Below, piece after piece: positions 11,694 to 24,728 of a stretch of 64,000 nucleotides of DNA. Below the pieces are notes generated by a model. That model saw only the letters and a list, made by a program, of their open reading frames with translations, was not told where the DNA came from and ran no database searches. Within the stretch, counting starts at the first letter, position 1. The number at the start of each line of letters is the position of its first letter. Origin of the DNA: Allolobophora icterica (taxonomy: Eukaryota > Annelida > Clitellata > Crassiclitellata > Lumbricidae); NCBI GenBank assembly GCA_963556255.1, contig OY744611.1:31749103-31813102 (forward strand), in the 5' to 3' direction. The translations under genes were made by a program, and so were the position numbers.

Positions 11694-12193
11694 AAATCAC
11701 AGTCGTATCCAGACTTCTATTCCTTACTAAAAATTGTCCAGTCGGACAATTCTTTATTTTAATGAAAACATGAGTTTTTTCTTTTATTCAAGCAAAACAA
11801 CTCTAAATGGAGACTGCAGAGAATTCCGAATTCGTATTTACAAAAGTCCTTCATGCGTACTGTTATTCCAAATGCCTGTTGAATTTTATAAAAACCAATT
11901 TGCTCAGAATTTTCTGACCAAGACGTGACCTGTGGGGCCTCATAAAAATTCTGCCATGTGAAAAAACACGGTCTACAAGTGCTGAAATCGCTAGCACACA
12001 AAGCAGCTTTTCAAGAACCGGATGTAAATGTACAAATTAATCATGAGTCTGTTTTGAAATCATTCCATGGTAAATAACCGGAAGTCAAAATAATTGTCCA
12101 AAACAACAGTGAAGCCTCATTCACAGTGTAAATACTAAAGCAATAACTGTATGAGTAATTGTTGGATAAATTTTTAAAATTCTTGCCGTTTGT

Positions 12194-12418
12194 TAAAATT
12201 AATGACTGTTCATGTTGACAACAGTCTTGGTCTTGGTCTTGCAAAACCAAGACCAAGACTTTGAACCTCAAGACCAAGACCAAGACCAAGACCTTGAGCC
12301 TCAAGACCAAGACCAAGACCTTGAGCCTCAAGACCAAGACCAAGACCAAGACTTTTAAAAACGAACTCGAGTGCACTCGAGACCAAGACCTTGGTCTCGA
12401 GGACATCAAGACTGGAGT
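12194..12418 (-). repeat. AAGACC hairpin-rich element, copy 2
   Basis: Reverse-complement match of 2933-3150 including the CTCGAG palindrome with 12-bp arms, the AAGACC array, the terminal hairpin, and the outer AACAGTCATTAATTTTAACA. It sits immediately downstream of, and apparently cuts off, the Cys-rich C-terminal coding region of the transposon-derived pseudogene at 12419-14277. Confidence 0.75.
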
Positions 12419-14277
12419 TTCTGCACTTGCACACACGAGGCTTGCATAGTTCTTTTTTGCAGTTGCAAGAAACAATGCCCAAGCATTCTGTCGGAACACA
12501 TTCTATTGTCATTAGTACTGACATCAACTGAGATGAATCATTGGCGTCCTTCTGCCAACCGTACTATGTTACATCTACAAGTACACACTATTGCTTAAAA
12601 GTGGGATTGTTTCACTTGTTACTGCAATACATCACGTGTTGGTGGAAGAATTCGATCAGGTTGGCTGGTTTTTGAGAAGAACAGTCTGCGGACATCGTCA
12701 ACAGAATCAGCATTTACCTTGTAGAAATTGCAGAAGAACTTTTCCGCGTCATTGATAGTTTCTGCAGTAAGTGAACCTCTTCCCAGATTTCCTAACAGTT
12801 GGGTTTTCAATAAAAGTATTCCACACTGATCGCTTAGTGTGACCACTTAGTGTGAATGTACGAAGTCAAGTCGCCCCCCAGAAATTGCGTGGAATGCCAA
12901 GAGTGATGACAGAACTTCAGATGGAAATTTGCAATGGATGACATGAATTTGTATGAATCTCCGCTTCTTGGATGGTCCGGCCATCATCCATAGTTCCTTG
13001 TATCGCGTCTGGTTAAGGTGGGGTAACAACATGATGAAAAAGTCGGTATATCTGACTGATACAACTGCTGTATCACAGGAACTGTTAGCAGCATGGACCA
13101 AAATTCTTGTATTGGCTTCTTCATATGCTACTTTTAACATTGATACGTCAGTCAGTACATTTGTCGATTGGACCTCTGTTCCGTCGTCAAATCCTCCTTC
13201 TACAACTATTTCAGTGTACAAAATGCCTTGCCTGGTGATCTCCTGCATGCAGGATCCATGCGAAGTCCGACTTGTTCTCAGAAATACATAAAAAATTGTT
13301 TCATTTTTTTTGGGAGAGGCACATGATGTCCTTCGATAGCTCGTGTTATTGCTCAACTAGTTCCACTGCGACGTTTTGGAGTGGCGCCTATGATCCAGGG
13401 ATGTATCGATCAAAGGCCTACATATTGCTGTGATTCATCAAGGACTTGATGAAGTTGTCGGCAAAGTCACCGATTGTGCGTGAATCAGTTGGCTTTCCAA
13501 CAGATACAATTAGTGTTTGAACGTCGATGATCAGTTGAGCGGATGCCCTGTCAACTTGAAGTTCTTGCTTTCTCATTGATTCCTTCTGTTAGAAAGTTCA
13601 TGAGCACCGCTTTGTTTCCTGTATGCAGAGATCCACGTGTCTCTGTCAACGATAGAAGGACGGATACAAGTTCATTTTTCGGAACGTTGCTCAGATCCAC
13701 TGGTCTTCCTGCTTCAAAAGCTGCAATAAGTCTTTGCATGCCATGAGTGGGGATCCATCTTTGCTACTCTCTTTCGAACATTCTCAACCTTGGCTGCCTT
13801 GTACAGTGCTTAAAATGTTTCTGGTATGTTCTCTTTTATTGGATCGTGAACATTGACCTCTATTTTCCCGCCTGCAGTTGAAGTCAACCTGTTGTCTACA
13901 AAAGCGGCGATTTCAGATAAACCAAGCAATCTCACGTTCAATACGGATTCTTTGAGGCTCTCTGCTTATTACTGGCTTCTCCACTTTGCCCTCCATCTAC
14001 GGAAATTTGGAGGAACGACTGCCCCCGTTGACTGATCCAATTATTTCAACGTAGTTTCAGCTAATGCCGTGTTGACAGTCATGAGTTGACTGTAATTCAG
14101 GCAGTTATCAGCGCTGTTCAATAGGCCAACTAACTTCCGTGACCGGGTATTTTGCTGCATAGTTAAAGCAAGACCGATGTGGTTATGGGTCCACTTCTTT
14201 CCTGCACTGACGGAATAGACGATGTCTTGTGCAATGCTCATAATTCTGTTGTTTTTCAAAGTTGCACCGTGACACAA
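12419..14277 (-). pseudogene. Broken transposon-encoded gene with Cys-rich (CXC-like) tail
   Basis: Several minus-strand frames in consistent order (14277-14041, 13739-13551, 13356-12847, 12846-12619, then about 12527-12419) look like pieces of one protein. The first has QDIVYSVSAGKKWTHNHIG and a TRSRKLVGLL segment. The third has EEANTRILVHAA and a WMMAGPSKKRR segment followed by SSLLAFHAISGG. The fourth has LFFSKTSQPDRILPPTRDVL. The last ends in CNCKKELCKPRVCKCR, a CXC-type cysteine cluster. I recognise this as a long uncharacterised protein family found repeatedly in transposon-rich invertebrate genomes; I know of no established function. Stops and frameshifts separate the pieces, the usual GCDT after HAISG reads GGRLD, and an AAGACC element truncates the 3' end. 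Clearly non-functional. Confidence 0.65.
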
Positions 14278-14671
14278 CTCAACATCTACATTTGCCTAAT
14301 GATTTTGTGGCGGTTCGGGGAGGGCAGCGGCGTTGGCCTTAGGCTCTCGTGACGGATACTCTCTTTTGCTTAGACTAGGCGACCATTGTCGCCCAGAACT
14401 GTCTAACGTTCCTGCCTCGAGGTCTGCCGTTATGCCCTTTGTCCGGGCTCCGTGATCTATCAGAGGGCTTAGCACACCAGTCGACTATCACGTAGTTTAT
14501 TCACTTCCACGAATTTAACAGAACGCGAACTAATCACGTCATCAACCAACAAAGCTTTCTTATCACTTCACACAAACTCTACTAGTAGCCTACTGACTCT
14601 CAGCCCCTCTCACGGTGCGTGTGGGTGAGTCTCTTTTTCTTCTTCTCTTTATATCCCTCAAGAGAAACGTA

Positions 14672-15015
14672 GGAGGGGAGAGGGGGATCGAGGCTAGGGT
14701 CCCGGGACCCTCTGGGCTAGCGGCTAAGGCTTGGAAAGAGGGGACTCTAGGCTTGCGACGAAGACATGGGAGTATTGGGACTCTAGGCTATAGCGACTAA
14801 GGCGTGAGAGGAGGGGAATCTGGGCTAGGGTTTCGGGAACTCTGAGCCAGCGGCTAAGGCGTGGGAAGAAGGGACTATAGCCTAGCGACGAAGGCGTGGG
14901 AGGAGGGACTCTGGACTAGGGTCCCGGAGACTCTGGGTTAGCAGCCAGGGCGTGGGAGGAGGGGTCTTTGGGCTAGAGACTAAGGCGTGGAAGGAGGGGA
15001 CTCTGTGCTAGGGCT
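14672..15015. repeat. GC-rich minisatellite, about 45-bp unit
   Basis: Imperfect tandem units built from GACTCTGGGCTAG, CGGCTAAGGCGTGGGA and GGAGGGG. Alternate units carry GGGTCCCGG, suggesting a dimeric (about 90-bp) higher unit. No gene overlaps it. Confidence 0.85.
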
Positions 15016-15114
15016 AATAACGGTCGTCAAGGTGACCATTATTCCTTGCAGCAGCGTTTCGCTACAATTTCACGTATTTTATATAGAAAATCTTCCATTT
15101 CATCTTGCATTGTG

Positions 15115-15180
15115 ACTTAATAACGTGGACTAACGGCTAAAAATCAATCTTAGCAACAGCTATTTTCGTAATCAGCAGGG
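15115..15180. repeat. Partial copy of an inverted-duplication end
   Basis: GTGGACTAACGGCTAAAAAT and CGTAATCAGCAGGG resemble 52895-52962 and, in reverse complement, 11225-11270. This shows that at least this end of the arms is a dispersed repeat. Confidence 0.5.
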
Positions 15181-15424
15181 CATTGCCTTCTAGATAAATA
15201 AATCAAAATCGCTTTACGTGTTGACACGCTAACAGTGAAACGAAGACGGACCTGACGTGTGACGTCACAAGCCTAAATTTAGGCAGCATTACGGCCTTCA
15301 GAATCTATAAGGCAGTGAGCAGGGTCACATTAGTCTAAACATGAACATGACTTGCCGCTTACATTGCTTTTTATGGACTTCTCAGGTCAGCAAGCCTATA
15401 GATAGTCCAATTTGGGGAAATTAG

Positions 15425-16160
<736 letters not shown>

Positions 16161-16224
16161 CAGACAGCGATAGAGAGATCGTTCACCCCACTGCGTCTGT
16201 CTCACACTTAATATCCTAGCCGGC

Positions 16225-16371
16225 GATGGCTTCCAGAGCAGAGGGCTCCTCGAATTCTCACATTTCTGTCGCTTCGATCAATTTCTTGCCCCGTCAAATG
16301 CACAGCGACCCATCTAACCGCCGCCGCCGCCGATGGCATCGATTTCTCGATAGGTTTACACCCGCTGTTTA
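16225..16371 (+). CDS. Possible 48-codon small ORF
   Basis: An ATG-initiated frame of balanced composition (start MASRAEGSSNSHISVAS, then an Arg-rich patch) lies between two simple repeats. No homology is recognised and no promoter or splice context supports it. It could be chance or the 5' part of an unrecognised exon. Confidence 0.12.
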
Positions 16372-16584
16372 AACATTTCTATTGCGTTGTTCTCGTTTGT
16401 CTGTGCATATGTCTGTCTGTCTGTCTGTGTCTCTGTATGTCTGTGTGTCATCGAGTGCGATGATGCGCATCACTTCCCCTGCCACCTGTGAATTTGAGAA
16501 ATCACTTTACTTGATGCGCTAATAAAGATTGTTTTATAATAAAATGTTTTTTATATTGAAATAGCCAAAAAAGTAGAATAAAGA

Positions 16585-16780
16585 TGAAGAAGAAGAAAAA
16601 AGACGACGACAATGACGACGCCGACGACGACGATGATGATGATGTTAGATGAGAAAATTAAAAGAAGTAGGATGAAGAGAGGGATGACGAAGCAGAAGAA
16701 AAAGAACACGATGATGATAATGATAATGATGATGACGACGACGATGATGATAACGATGAACGACGACAAGAATAGTTTCT
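16585..16780. repeat. GAC/GAT trinucleotide repeat
   Basis: Imperfect GAC, GAT and GAA units. A T/C-rich degenerate tract follows to about 17000. Confidence 0.8.
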
Positions 16781-17224
16781 CTCTCCTGTCCTCGCACTGT
16801 TGCCACTCGCTTATCTTCCAGTTTCTCCATCTCCTGTTCTTATTTCTTCTTCTTTTAATTCTTCTGTCACCATCTGCTGTTCCTCATACTTCAGCTCCAT
16901 AATCCTCCTTCCTCCTCCACCCTTTTTTCCTCTTCCTCCTCCTCTTTTTCCTAGTCCTCTTGTTTTCTCTCTCGTCCTCCTCGTTTCCCGCTTCCATTTC
17001 GACCAGATCCCTAAGTTGCAATTAGCCTGAGTGGCGTTGCATGTTCCACGTTCGAGATGGCAACTGCCGCTGATGCTGCTACGGAGGCTGAGTGTTGTTC
17101 GTCTTCCAGCCTATCATCATCAGGCGCCCAGAAGACGAGGCTGTTCACAGGGCCTGACCTCATCTTTCGCAGGAAATTTACCTGTCGACTGATATAGACC
17201 TAGCAACGTAACTCAAGGTCAGAA

Positions 17225-17460
17225 CATTTCTGTAAGGTATGGTAAATCTTGCGTACAAATGTTAAAGCAAGGTAATATAAAATAAGGTAAGGTATGTTAA
17301 GATAGGTAAGCGAGGCGAGATAAAATAAAGTAAAGTAAAGAAAGTCATGGTAAAGAATTTTAAGCTTAGGGAAGAAAAGAAAAGTTAGGTCCGGCAAAAG
17401 GAACGGCAAAAGGAACGGCAAGTTAAGACTAAGGAATGTTAGGGGCAAGGTTATGCTTTC
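17225..17460. repeat. Degenerate GGTAAG-type pentamer cluster
   Basis: Imperfect AAGGTAA/GGTAAG units, same type as at 1385-1760 and 27780-27985. From 17460 to 18300 I see no gene. Confidence 0.6.
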
Positions 17461-18344
17461 ATAGGTGAAGTATATGCACTCACCTAAGCACAATGGAACA
17501 ATTGATCGTGTGTATTGGATACTCAAATCGAGAACGATAATTATCCACACGTCGACAATGAGACCTACTCGAATTTCACATTACGATTTCACATTACTTG
17601 CTGGACCGCAAGTTGTCCTTGTTCACGGAATAGTCAGATTGTGAAAGTCAGAAGACCCGGTTTAGTATGCAGAGAAATCTTCGGAGTAAACATAGACTGG
17701 AAATATTAAGGTTGACTGAAATGTAGGCCCTAAAGTAGGAAACAATTAGCTAAGCCTGCTTTATGGGCAGTCGAAGCAATGATTTAAAGGTCGATAATAT
17801 TGGGCCATGTTTATGTTTTGGAGTTTTAGAGATATATCCGCGGGAATATAGGACACGGTATTTTGGGTCCTGCCTTTCATCAGGTTAACCTTTGAAATGC
17901 CACTAGGAAGAGAGTGGCTCTAATTAGTGCGCTTTTCAGATATTAGGACCATTTACACTTTTCAACAACTTTTCAAATGCGAGTAATAGTAAACAACAGA
18001 TGGAAAGAAGGATTAACGAGATAATGCTCAGGCGAACGCCAATGACCCAATGCTACCAATGCGATGGCTGAAAGCTCCCATGCTATCGCTTCCTTTCTCC
18101 CTGCCTGCCTGCTTCCCTGCCTCCCTCCCTCCATCCATTCCTTCTTGCCTCCTTTCCCTCCCTCTTTCCCTGTATGTATGCATGTATATTGCGCTTCCAG
18201 AAAAGGCTCAACTTGCAACTCTTCTGGACTCCAAGACCTATCGGAACTCGATTGGATCTTTACGCATAAAAATTAAAAATTAGATCACAAAAGCAGTATG
18301 GTATTCGACTCCACACAGCCGTTCATTTGTTTCCTCCTCCACCA

Positions 18345-18780
18345 CCTGCTTCTTCTTCTTCTTCTTCTTCTTCTTCTTCGTCTTCTTCTTCTTCTTCTTC
18401 TTCTTCTTCTTCTTTTCTTCGCATTCTTCTTCTTATTATTCTTTTTTCTTCTTCTTTTTCTTCTTCGCATTCTTCTTTTTCTTCTTCGCATTCTTCTGCG
18501 CATTCTTCTTCCTTTTCTTTGCATTCTTCTTCTTCCTCTTCGCATTCTTCTTCTTCTTCGCGTTCATCTTCTTCGTATTCTTCTTCGCATTTCTCATTCT
18601 TTCTCTTATTCTATTTACTTTTAATACTTCTATCTTGATTGCTTTTCCTTCGCATTCTTCTTCTTCGCATTTCTTATTCTTTCTCATGTTCTATTTACTT
18701 TTACTTCTACTTTGAATTCTTTTTCTTTATTTTTCTTCTTCCTCCTCCTCTTCCTCCTCCTCATCATTGTCGTCTTCTTC
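18345..18780. repeat. (TTC)n-rich microsatellite
   Basis: Pure TTC at the left, then a repeating pattern of TTCTTCGCATTC units about 18-24 bp long, and TCC/TTC at the right. Long Ser, Leu and Arg-Lys frames on both strands are artefacts. Confidence 0.9.
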
Positions 18781-19112
18781 ATCTTCTACTTCTCTGCCAC
18801 TGCGGCAGCCAGTGCCTTGATCATCACTTTGCAATTGTTGACCGTGTTCGCTCCGTCTGGTCTCGTGCGATGATTGACTGATCGATTAATCGATCGATGC
18901 ATCGATGGCGAGAATTAGGACCAGCATCTGCAAACATCCTGAGGCAGCGGGCGAACGAAGGAAGGAGACAAATTATGTCCAGAATAAAGAGAGTTGACCG
19001 CTGACAAAGGTCACTGTTAGAGCAGTTCTATAGCCAACTGTCCTTCAAGAGGGACGCTCTGTCCGCAGCTCTATCTCTTTCTTTCTCTGGCGGTCACTGT
19101 TTCCCTATCTGT

Positions 19113-19114
19113 CC

Positions 19115-19188
<74 letters not shown>
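19113..19188. repeat. (TC)n microsatellite
   Basis: Pure TC run of about 75 bp. The 330 bp before it (18780-19110) hold no gene that I recognise. Confidence 0.95.
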
Positions 19189-19191
<3 letters not shown>

Positions 19192-19227
19192 AATTCTTTC
19201 TGTTTCACTGTGAAGTGTTGTTTTACT

Positions 19228-19690
19228 TTAGCATTGAGTTTTAGTTTCAGTTATTAGTGGCTTCATGTGGTGCTAGGTGTCGTAGCTATTATTAGTTTTA
19301 GTTTTACATCAAGCCAGGGGCGCCCGCAGGCTTAAAACATTGGACGAACACCTCTCTCGTAAAGAAATAATATGACCGCTTGCCCACTTTGCTATGGATA
19401 CAAGTAGGAAAATTTAAATAGCTGCCATAAATAGAGTAGTGACAAGCGTAACAAAAAATCAATTTAGATAACATCTAATGCTTTAGCATGCCGTATTGCC
19501 GTTTAACAAACACATCGATGCGATGCCAATTCCTTGTGCGGATTTGATTTGCGTCCAGTGCGTCACGCTGCAGGCGCCCCTGCATCAAGCTGTTATAGTT
19601 TCAGTTTTAGTTTCAGTTAACAATGCGTGGAACTTCCTAGCTTCAGTTTTAGTTTTTTAAATTTTAGTTTTAGTTTCAGTTTCTGTTATT
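19228..19690. repeat. Degenerate TTTTAGTTTCAG repeat split by a transposon
   Basis: Imperfect units of TTTTAGTTTCAG flank the hAT element at 19315-19582 on both sides. A looser TTTTCG/TTTTAG tract recurs at 20445-20625. Confidence 0.65.
19315..19582. mobile_element. hAT-type MITE (268 bp) with perfect 8-bp TSD
   Basis: Starts CAGGGGCGCCCGCAGG and ends GCAGGCGCCCCTG, giving terminal inverted repeats CAGGGGCGCC. The duplication CATCAAGC occurs at 19307-19314 and 19583-19590. There is no coding capacity. The intact duplication and ends indicate a fairly recent insertion by a hAT transposase. Confidence 0.93.
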
Positions 19691-20640
19691 CGGTCATGAT
19701 GCTTAACTATCATGAATGCACAGCAATTCCCTGAAAATACTAGCCATTAGTTTTTAACAGTAGAGCAATATGCAATGTATGTCCTTTTAATGAACAAATC
19801 TATTCCGAAACAACTGTGAACGAGGTATATGAATACTTTCAAAGCGATTCCGAAATGCCTAAACAAGTTCCAGTGCATTATTTCTTAACACTTTACCGAC
19901 GAGCTGCATTGGTTTCCGAGTCTCTTTAGTATACTCTCGTCGTTAAAATGTTAAAGTCTGGTCCACGTCAGACATAGTGGGAAATCTCAGTAGGTGATAA
20001 TCAAGGTCCAGTACAGCGTGGACAACTGAAGACTCGCAACGGTCTCTCCTTCAAGTAATTTGATGTGTACAGCACATGGTTTAAGAGTCAACTTTAAAAA
20101 CTCCAGTTAATACTCCATTCATTTTTCCACAGACAATCTCATCCCAGTCCATCCACAAACTCTATTATACTGGTACGATAATCTCCAACAAGTGGTCAGC
20201 TATGAGATAGTTGCTTGAGCAACTCGTTGAACTGTCGTGGTTCACGTTCTTTAAACTTAACCTCTCCTTTGCTAAGATAATTTCCTTATGTTTTGCAACT
20301 AGACGCAGAGTACACATATCATGATAGGTGCCACTGTCTCTAATTTTGACATTTAATATTCTAAGACGCTGAAGCGGCCTCTCAGATTAGCCTATATAGC
20401 GCAATTTTACCATAGTAAATGGAGATAGCTAGGTTCTCGTTGCGTGTTTTCGTTTGGGTTTCGTTAGATGTCTTCGTTATTATCAGTTTTGACTGTTTTA
20501 ATGTCGGTTACCGTTTTCATGGGTCCCGCGAGTTTGTTTTTCTTTCTTTATCGTTTTTGTATTAGTTTTCGTTTTCGTTCTAGTTTTAGTAAACTAAAAC
20601 CTACAGTTTTTAACGAAGGTTTTAGCAGAGACAGAAAGAG
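19691..20640. other. Gene-free stretch
   Basis: No gene, RNA or transposon end recognised. The sequence is unique-looking until the T-rich tract from 20445. Confidence 0.5.
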
Positions 20641-20754
20641 ACAGAGATATTGACAGAAAAAGATAGACAGACAGACAGAGCCGTAAACAAGTGTCTATGG
20701 CCCTTTCTGTATAAATTTTCTGCATGTCTCTTCCGTATCTCAAGAACAGATATA

Positions 20755-20975
20755 GCGAAAGAAACAGGGACAGATTCAGGGACAGACACAAAGACAGACA
20801 CAGCGGAAGAAACAGGGACAGATACAGGTGAAGATACAGGGACAGATACAAGTGTAGATACGTGGACAGATACCGTTGAAGATGCAGGGACAGATACAGG
20901 TGAAGATAGAGCGACAGTTGAAGGGACAGGCACAGACATATACATGTGCATGTGAACATACAGGGACAGATACAG
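20755..20975. repeat. Minisatellite of GACAGATACAGG units
   Basis: Imperfect tandem units of about 18 bp combining AGGGACAGATACAG and GTGAAGATACAGG. Thr-Asp-Thr frames across it are artefacts. Confidence 0.8.
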
Positions 20976-21029
20976 AGACAGGAGATTCTTTTACTAATTG
21001 TTATGGCCTCAGTTTGTGTCCATTTTGTC

Positions 21030-21284
21030 GTCTTCGTCGTTCTACTCCTCCCCATTGTATTAATATCACTTGGCTGCCAATCAAGTAAAGAATAGAGTTT
21101 AAAATATTCATTAAACTTAATCAGCCGACCTTTCTCCAGTCTCTTCCTACCATTCATACCAACAAAACTAATGAACTCCATCAACGGACACTCATTATAG
21201 TGTTGTTGTGCCTGCACGAAAGCAGTGTTGGACTCCAGAACAGAGTTTAGATGGCTGTTACAAAACTTTGGAATTACCTGCCCA
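21030..21284 (+). pseudogene. Degraded CR1/L2-like LINE C-terminal fragment
   Basis: Plus-strand frames read INITWLPIK, then after a stop RIEFKIFIKL, and about 170 bp later TKLWNYLPT. These match, in order, the conserved HWLP-x-RI-x-FK and LWN-x-LP motifs near the C-terminus of CR1/L2-type ORF2 proteins. Frameshifts and stops show it is dead. It ends where the MITE-like sequence at 21285 begins. Confidence 0.5.
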
Positions 21285-21734
21285 CAGGGTAGGAATTGTC
21301 GGGGTTGAGGGTTCAAGAGAAGGAACAAAAGAAAACAAAGAAGACGAAGAAGATGAAGAAGAAGGATATAGTGGTGGAGGTATAGGGACATGAGGAGTAG
21401 TCGTTTCCAACCCCCAGTCTTTCTTAGGACCCACTCCAGTTAAGTCTTCATTGCACACCCCAGGAGGTCGTTTCCAACCCCCTCAGTTGTGCTAGTGTGG
21501 TTTAGCATTATTTGACTCTGAGTCTCTGACAAAGAGAAGACATTTCCATGGTGTATCATGTATGCATTTTTGAATTTTCTCAACAAAAGAATTGATTTTG
21601 ATTCGAGTCTGACTTCCAAACTGCCAGCGTTCAAATCAGCTGCTTTCAACTTTCGTTGACATCAGTTTGTAAAATACGGATAAAATGTTCAACCCCTCCC
21701 CCAGTCTTTTTTCTACAATTCCCACACCGTAGAG
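21285..21734. mobile_element. Degenerate relative of the 155-bp hAT MITE
   Basis: Left end CAGGGTAGGAATTGTCGGGG and right part CCCCAGTCTTTTTTCTACAA match the ends of the 30585-30739 MITE. The interior is expanded with GAAGAAGAT repeats and two copies of a CGTTTCCAACCCCC block around TCTTTCTTAGGACCC. No matching target duplication is visible, so this is rearranged or composite. Confidence 0.5.
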
Positions 21735-22083
21735 ATTTCTACTTACATGCTCACTGGAAAATTTTCCATCAATTGATGCCGTGTGCGTTTGATAACGGCG
21801 CAATACAAGTCATTAGGTTAAATCAAAAATAAGATAAGATTAAATAAAAGATCAGTTTAGATTTCTATCGTTTATCGTCTTCTTCCTTCTTTCATTCTCT
21901 GGTATTTTCTTCCTCTCTTGTGTTCTCTATCAGCTGCTATTTTCATTCAATCCTTCATTCATTCATTCATTCACTCATCATCGTCGTTGTAATCGTCGTC
22001 GTGTTGCCATCATCGTCGTCGTCATCACTTTTCTCCTTTTCTTCTGTTTTCGAACTACTCCTCATGTCCCTATACCTCCACCA

Positions 22084-22172
22084 CTATATCCTTCTTCTTC
22101 TTCTTCTTCTTCTTCTTCTTCGTCTTCTTCTTCTTCTTCTTCTTCTTCTTCTTCTTCTTCTTCTTCTTCGTC
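22084..22172. repeat. (TTC)n microsatellite
   Basis: TTC run with two TCG interruptions. Its left flank, CTCATGTCCCTATACCTCCAC, is the reverse complement of 21373-21393, which itself borders a GAAGAA tract, so the microsatellite and flank form an inverted pair. Confidence 0.9.
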
Positions 22173-22384
22173 TTCTTTGTTTTCTTCTTGTTCCTTCTCT
22201 TCCTTGTCATCTTCTGCTCCTATAGTCCTTCTTTCATTTCCATTTGACGAACTGTGTTTGGCAATAATTCCGTTGGAAGCAATCGCAAAGTACAATAGTA
22301 CAATAGGTAGATCGAAAGATGGTCAACAGTCAACCGAATCGCGCGCGATGCCAGAGGCAGATTTTGGCAGTGACGAGCAGCAGC

Positions 22385-22680
22385 AGGAGGGAGAGAAGTT
22401 GGAGGAGGAGGAGGACGAGGAGGAGGAGGAGGAGGAGGAGGACGAGGAGGACGAGGAGGAGGAGGAGGAACAGGAAAAGAAGTTGGAGAGGAGGAAAAGG
22501 AAGAGAAGTTGGAGGAGGAGGAAGAAAAGGAGGAAGAAAAGGAGAAAGAGAAGTTGGAGGAATAGGTGGAAGAGGAAGAGAAGGAGGAAGAGGAAGAAGA
22601 GAAGGAGGAGGGAAAAGAGAAGTTGGAGGAAGAGGAGTGGGAGAGGAGGAGGAGGAAGAAGAAGAAGAAGAGGTAAAGTA
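22385..22680. repeat. (GAG/GAA)n microsatellite
   Basis: Purine-rich GGA/GAA units with a recurrent AGAAGTTGGAGGA motif, continuing degenerately to about 22950. Long Glu, Arg-Lys and Ser-Phe frames are artefacts. Confidence 0.9.
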
Positions 22681-23249
22681 AAAAACAAGAGGAGAAGAAA
22701 GGAAAAGCGAAATTGGATTGGTAAGACGTGCGAAAGGAAGGTGAGAAAATAAGGGAGCTAAAGAAAAGAAAAGAAGCAGGAACAGGAGAAAGGAAACGAG
22801 GATAACGGAGCCGGGGTGGAAGAGAAAGACGAAGCGCATTGAATAGGAGGAGGAAGAAGAAGAACAAGAAGTACAAGAAGAAAACAAGAATAAGAAGAAG
22901 ATGCGGAGGAGAAAGACAGAAGATGAGGAGGATGAAGATGATAAAGAAATGATGATGATGCGGATGCTGGTGCTACTGTCTAAGCGTAAGTCAATTCGAG
23001 GCAATCGTTTCTATTGGCTGACTCTGTTTGTTCTCGTTCGTCTGTTGACCGACAGAGGGCAGCAGCGTCGTCGTATTCGTCGTCGCCGCTAGATGTCCTT
23101 TCGGCGCCAAACACACAACAAGCACCGACTCTGTTTGCATCGACGCCTCCATCGTCGCAATTTATCAAGTTTAATCTCTCGTCTTAATGCATTTTAAGCG
23201 TCTTTCTTCATCTTTTACCACTCTCGGCCCCAGCAGATTCTATTCACGC

Positions 23250-23525
23250 CACGTATGGATGTATGTTTGTATGGATGTAGGCCTATGTGTGTATGGATAT
23301 ATGTGTGTATGGATGTATGTGTGTATGGATGTATATGTGTATGGATGTATGTGTGTATGAATGTATGTGTGTATGGATGTATATGTGCATGCGTGAATTT
23401 ATGCATCTGTATATGTAAGTATGTACGTGTGTAGGTATGCATGTATGTATGTATGTATGCATGTATGTATGTCTGCATGTATGTATGTATATAAGTACGT
23501 ATATATGCATGTATGAATGCATGTC
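23250..23525. repeat. TATG/GGATGTATGTGTGTAT microsatellite
   Basis: Imperfect units of GTATGGATGTATGTGT merging into TATG. From 23530 to 23985 no gene is seen. Confidence 0.85.
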
Positions 23526-23987
23526 GACTTAGTATAACACCTTTTAAGTACCTCTAAATTTTACACCATTCAGGAGACTAACTATCGATCCAATATAAAC
23601 GATTTTAAGATAATAGTTTGGATATGCTTCCTGAACGGAATCAATTGAAACAGCATCGCATATGTAACAGAACACTGTTCCAAGTCGAATGTTGAGCACG
23701 TGACGATTGGCTCCAGTTGATGTGCGGAATAGATGCAAAGGCAAGCGAAGAATGAATAGCGGAATTAATAATAAATGACGGTCAGTATATTTAGCTATAT
23801 CTTTTTTTATTCGCCTAGCTTTGGTGTTGAGCAAACTAAGTAAAGGTGTAAAGCAACTAATAAATAATAAATGACAGTCAGTATTTAGCCATATCTGTTT
23901 CCTTTCTACGGCCTCAACCAAACGATTCTTTAGAAAACGCTTCAGAGGAGGAGATGACCTAGAAAGGCTTTCAATCGCTTTGAAGTG

Positions 23988-24055
23988 GCTAATTAATTAA
24001 TTAATTAATTAATTAATTAATTAATTAATTAATTAATTAATTAATTAATTAATTA
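23988..24055. repeat. (TTAA)n microsatellite
   Basis: About 68 bp of perfect TTAA units. The following 400 bp carry no recognised gene. Confidence 0.97.
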
Positions 24056-24728
24056 AAAACATTTATTAGTGATGTAAACCCGAATCTAAGCTGAGGAGAT
24101 TCCTAAAAGGCACTAACAATGCTTTCGATAGATGCTAATATTATACATCTTAACAAACGTATGGACCTAACTTATCATACGGCGGTTCGAACCTAAGAGA
24201 TGTAAGCCTAACCGTTTTATCAATTTGCCACGCAACATAGACTGACAGCACACGTAACATCGGCCTAACCAGGCGGAGGGAAGAGCGTGGATGGGTGGGA
24301 TAGGGTGGAAGGGCACGGAGGGCTGGAGGAGGCAGGACGTTGATTTCCGTCCACCTAATTCCTTTGTGTCTTCGGCGTTCGACTGTCAATTACCGAGTAA
24401 ACGATTATTCTACCGATCGGATTTTCCTTTCATGGCCGCTGGATGGCGTTCAATGCATCTCCAATTGCCATCGTCATCATCTACTCCCCCACGCATTTAT
24501 ATACATATATTATATATATATGCCAACAAACTAAATACATTCGTAAGATATACACACAGTCATATTATGACGTGGCTATATAATTCGTCAAATATATATA
24601 ATTATATGTATAATTATATATGACAGCTTGTACAATATTCATGCATACACGCATTATGATAACATTTGTAGATACATGCTCATAGGTCCATATACATATA
24701 TATTCACATAAATATATGTATATATATA

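Noticed and set aside
17056..17193. A 45-codon ORF beginning MATAADAATEAE
   Set aside because: Short, with no recognised homology; a possible donor or acceptor nearby is not distinguishable from the GGTAAG repeats that follow.
22220..23004. Several overlapping frames of 120-224 codons
   Set aside because: All derive from GAG/GAA trinucleotides; composition is Ser, Pro and Leu or Glu, Arg and Lys only.
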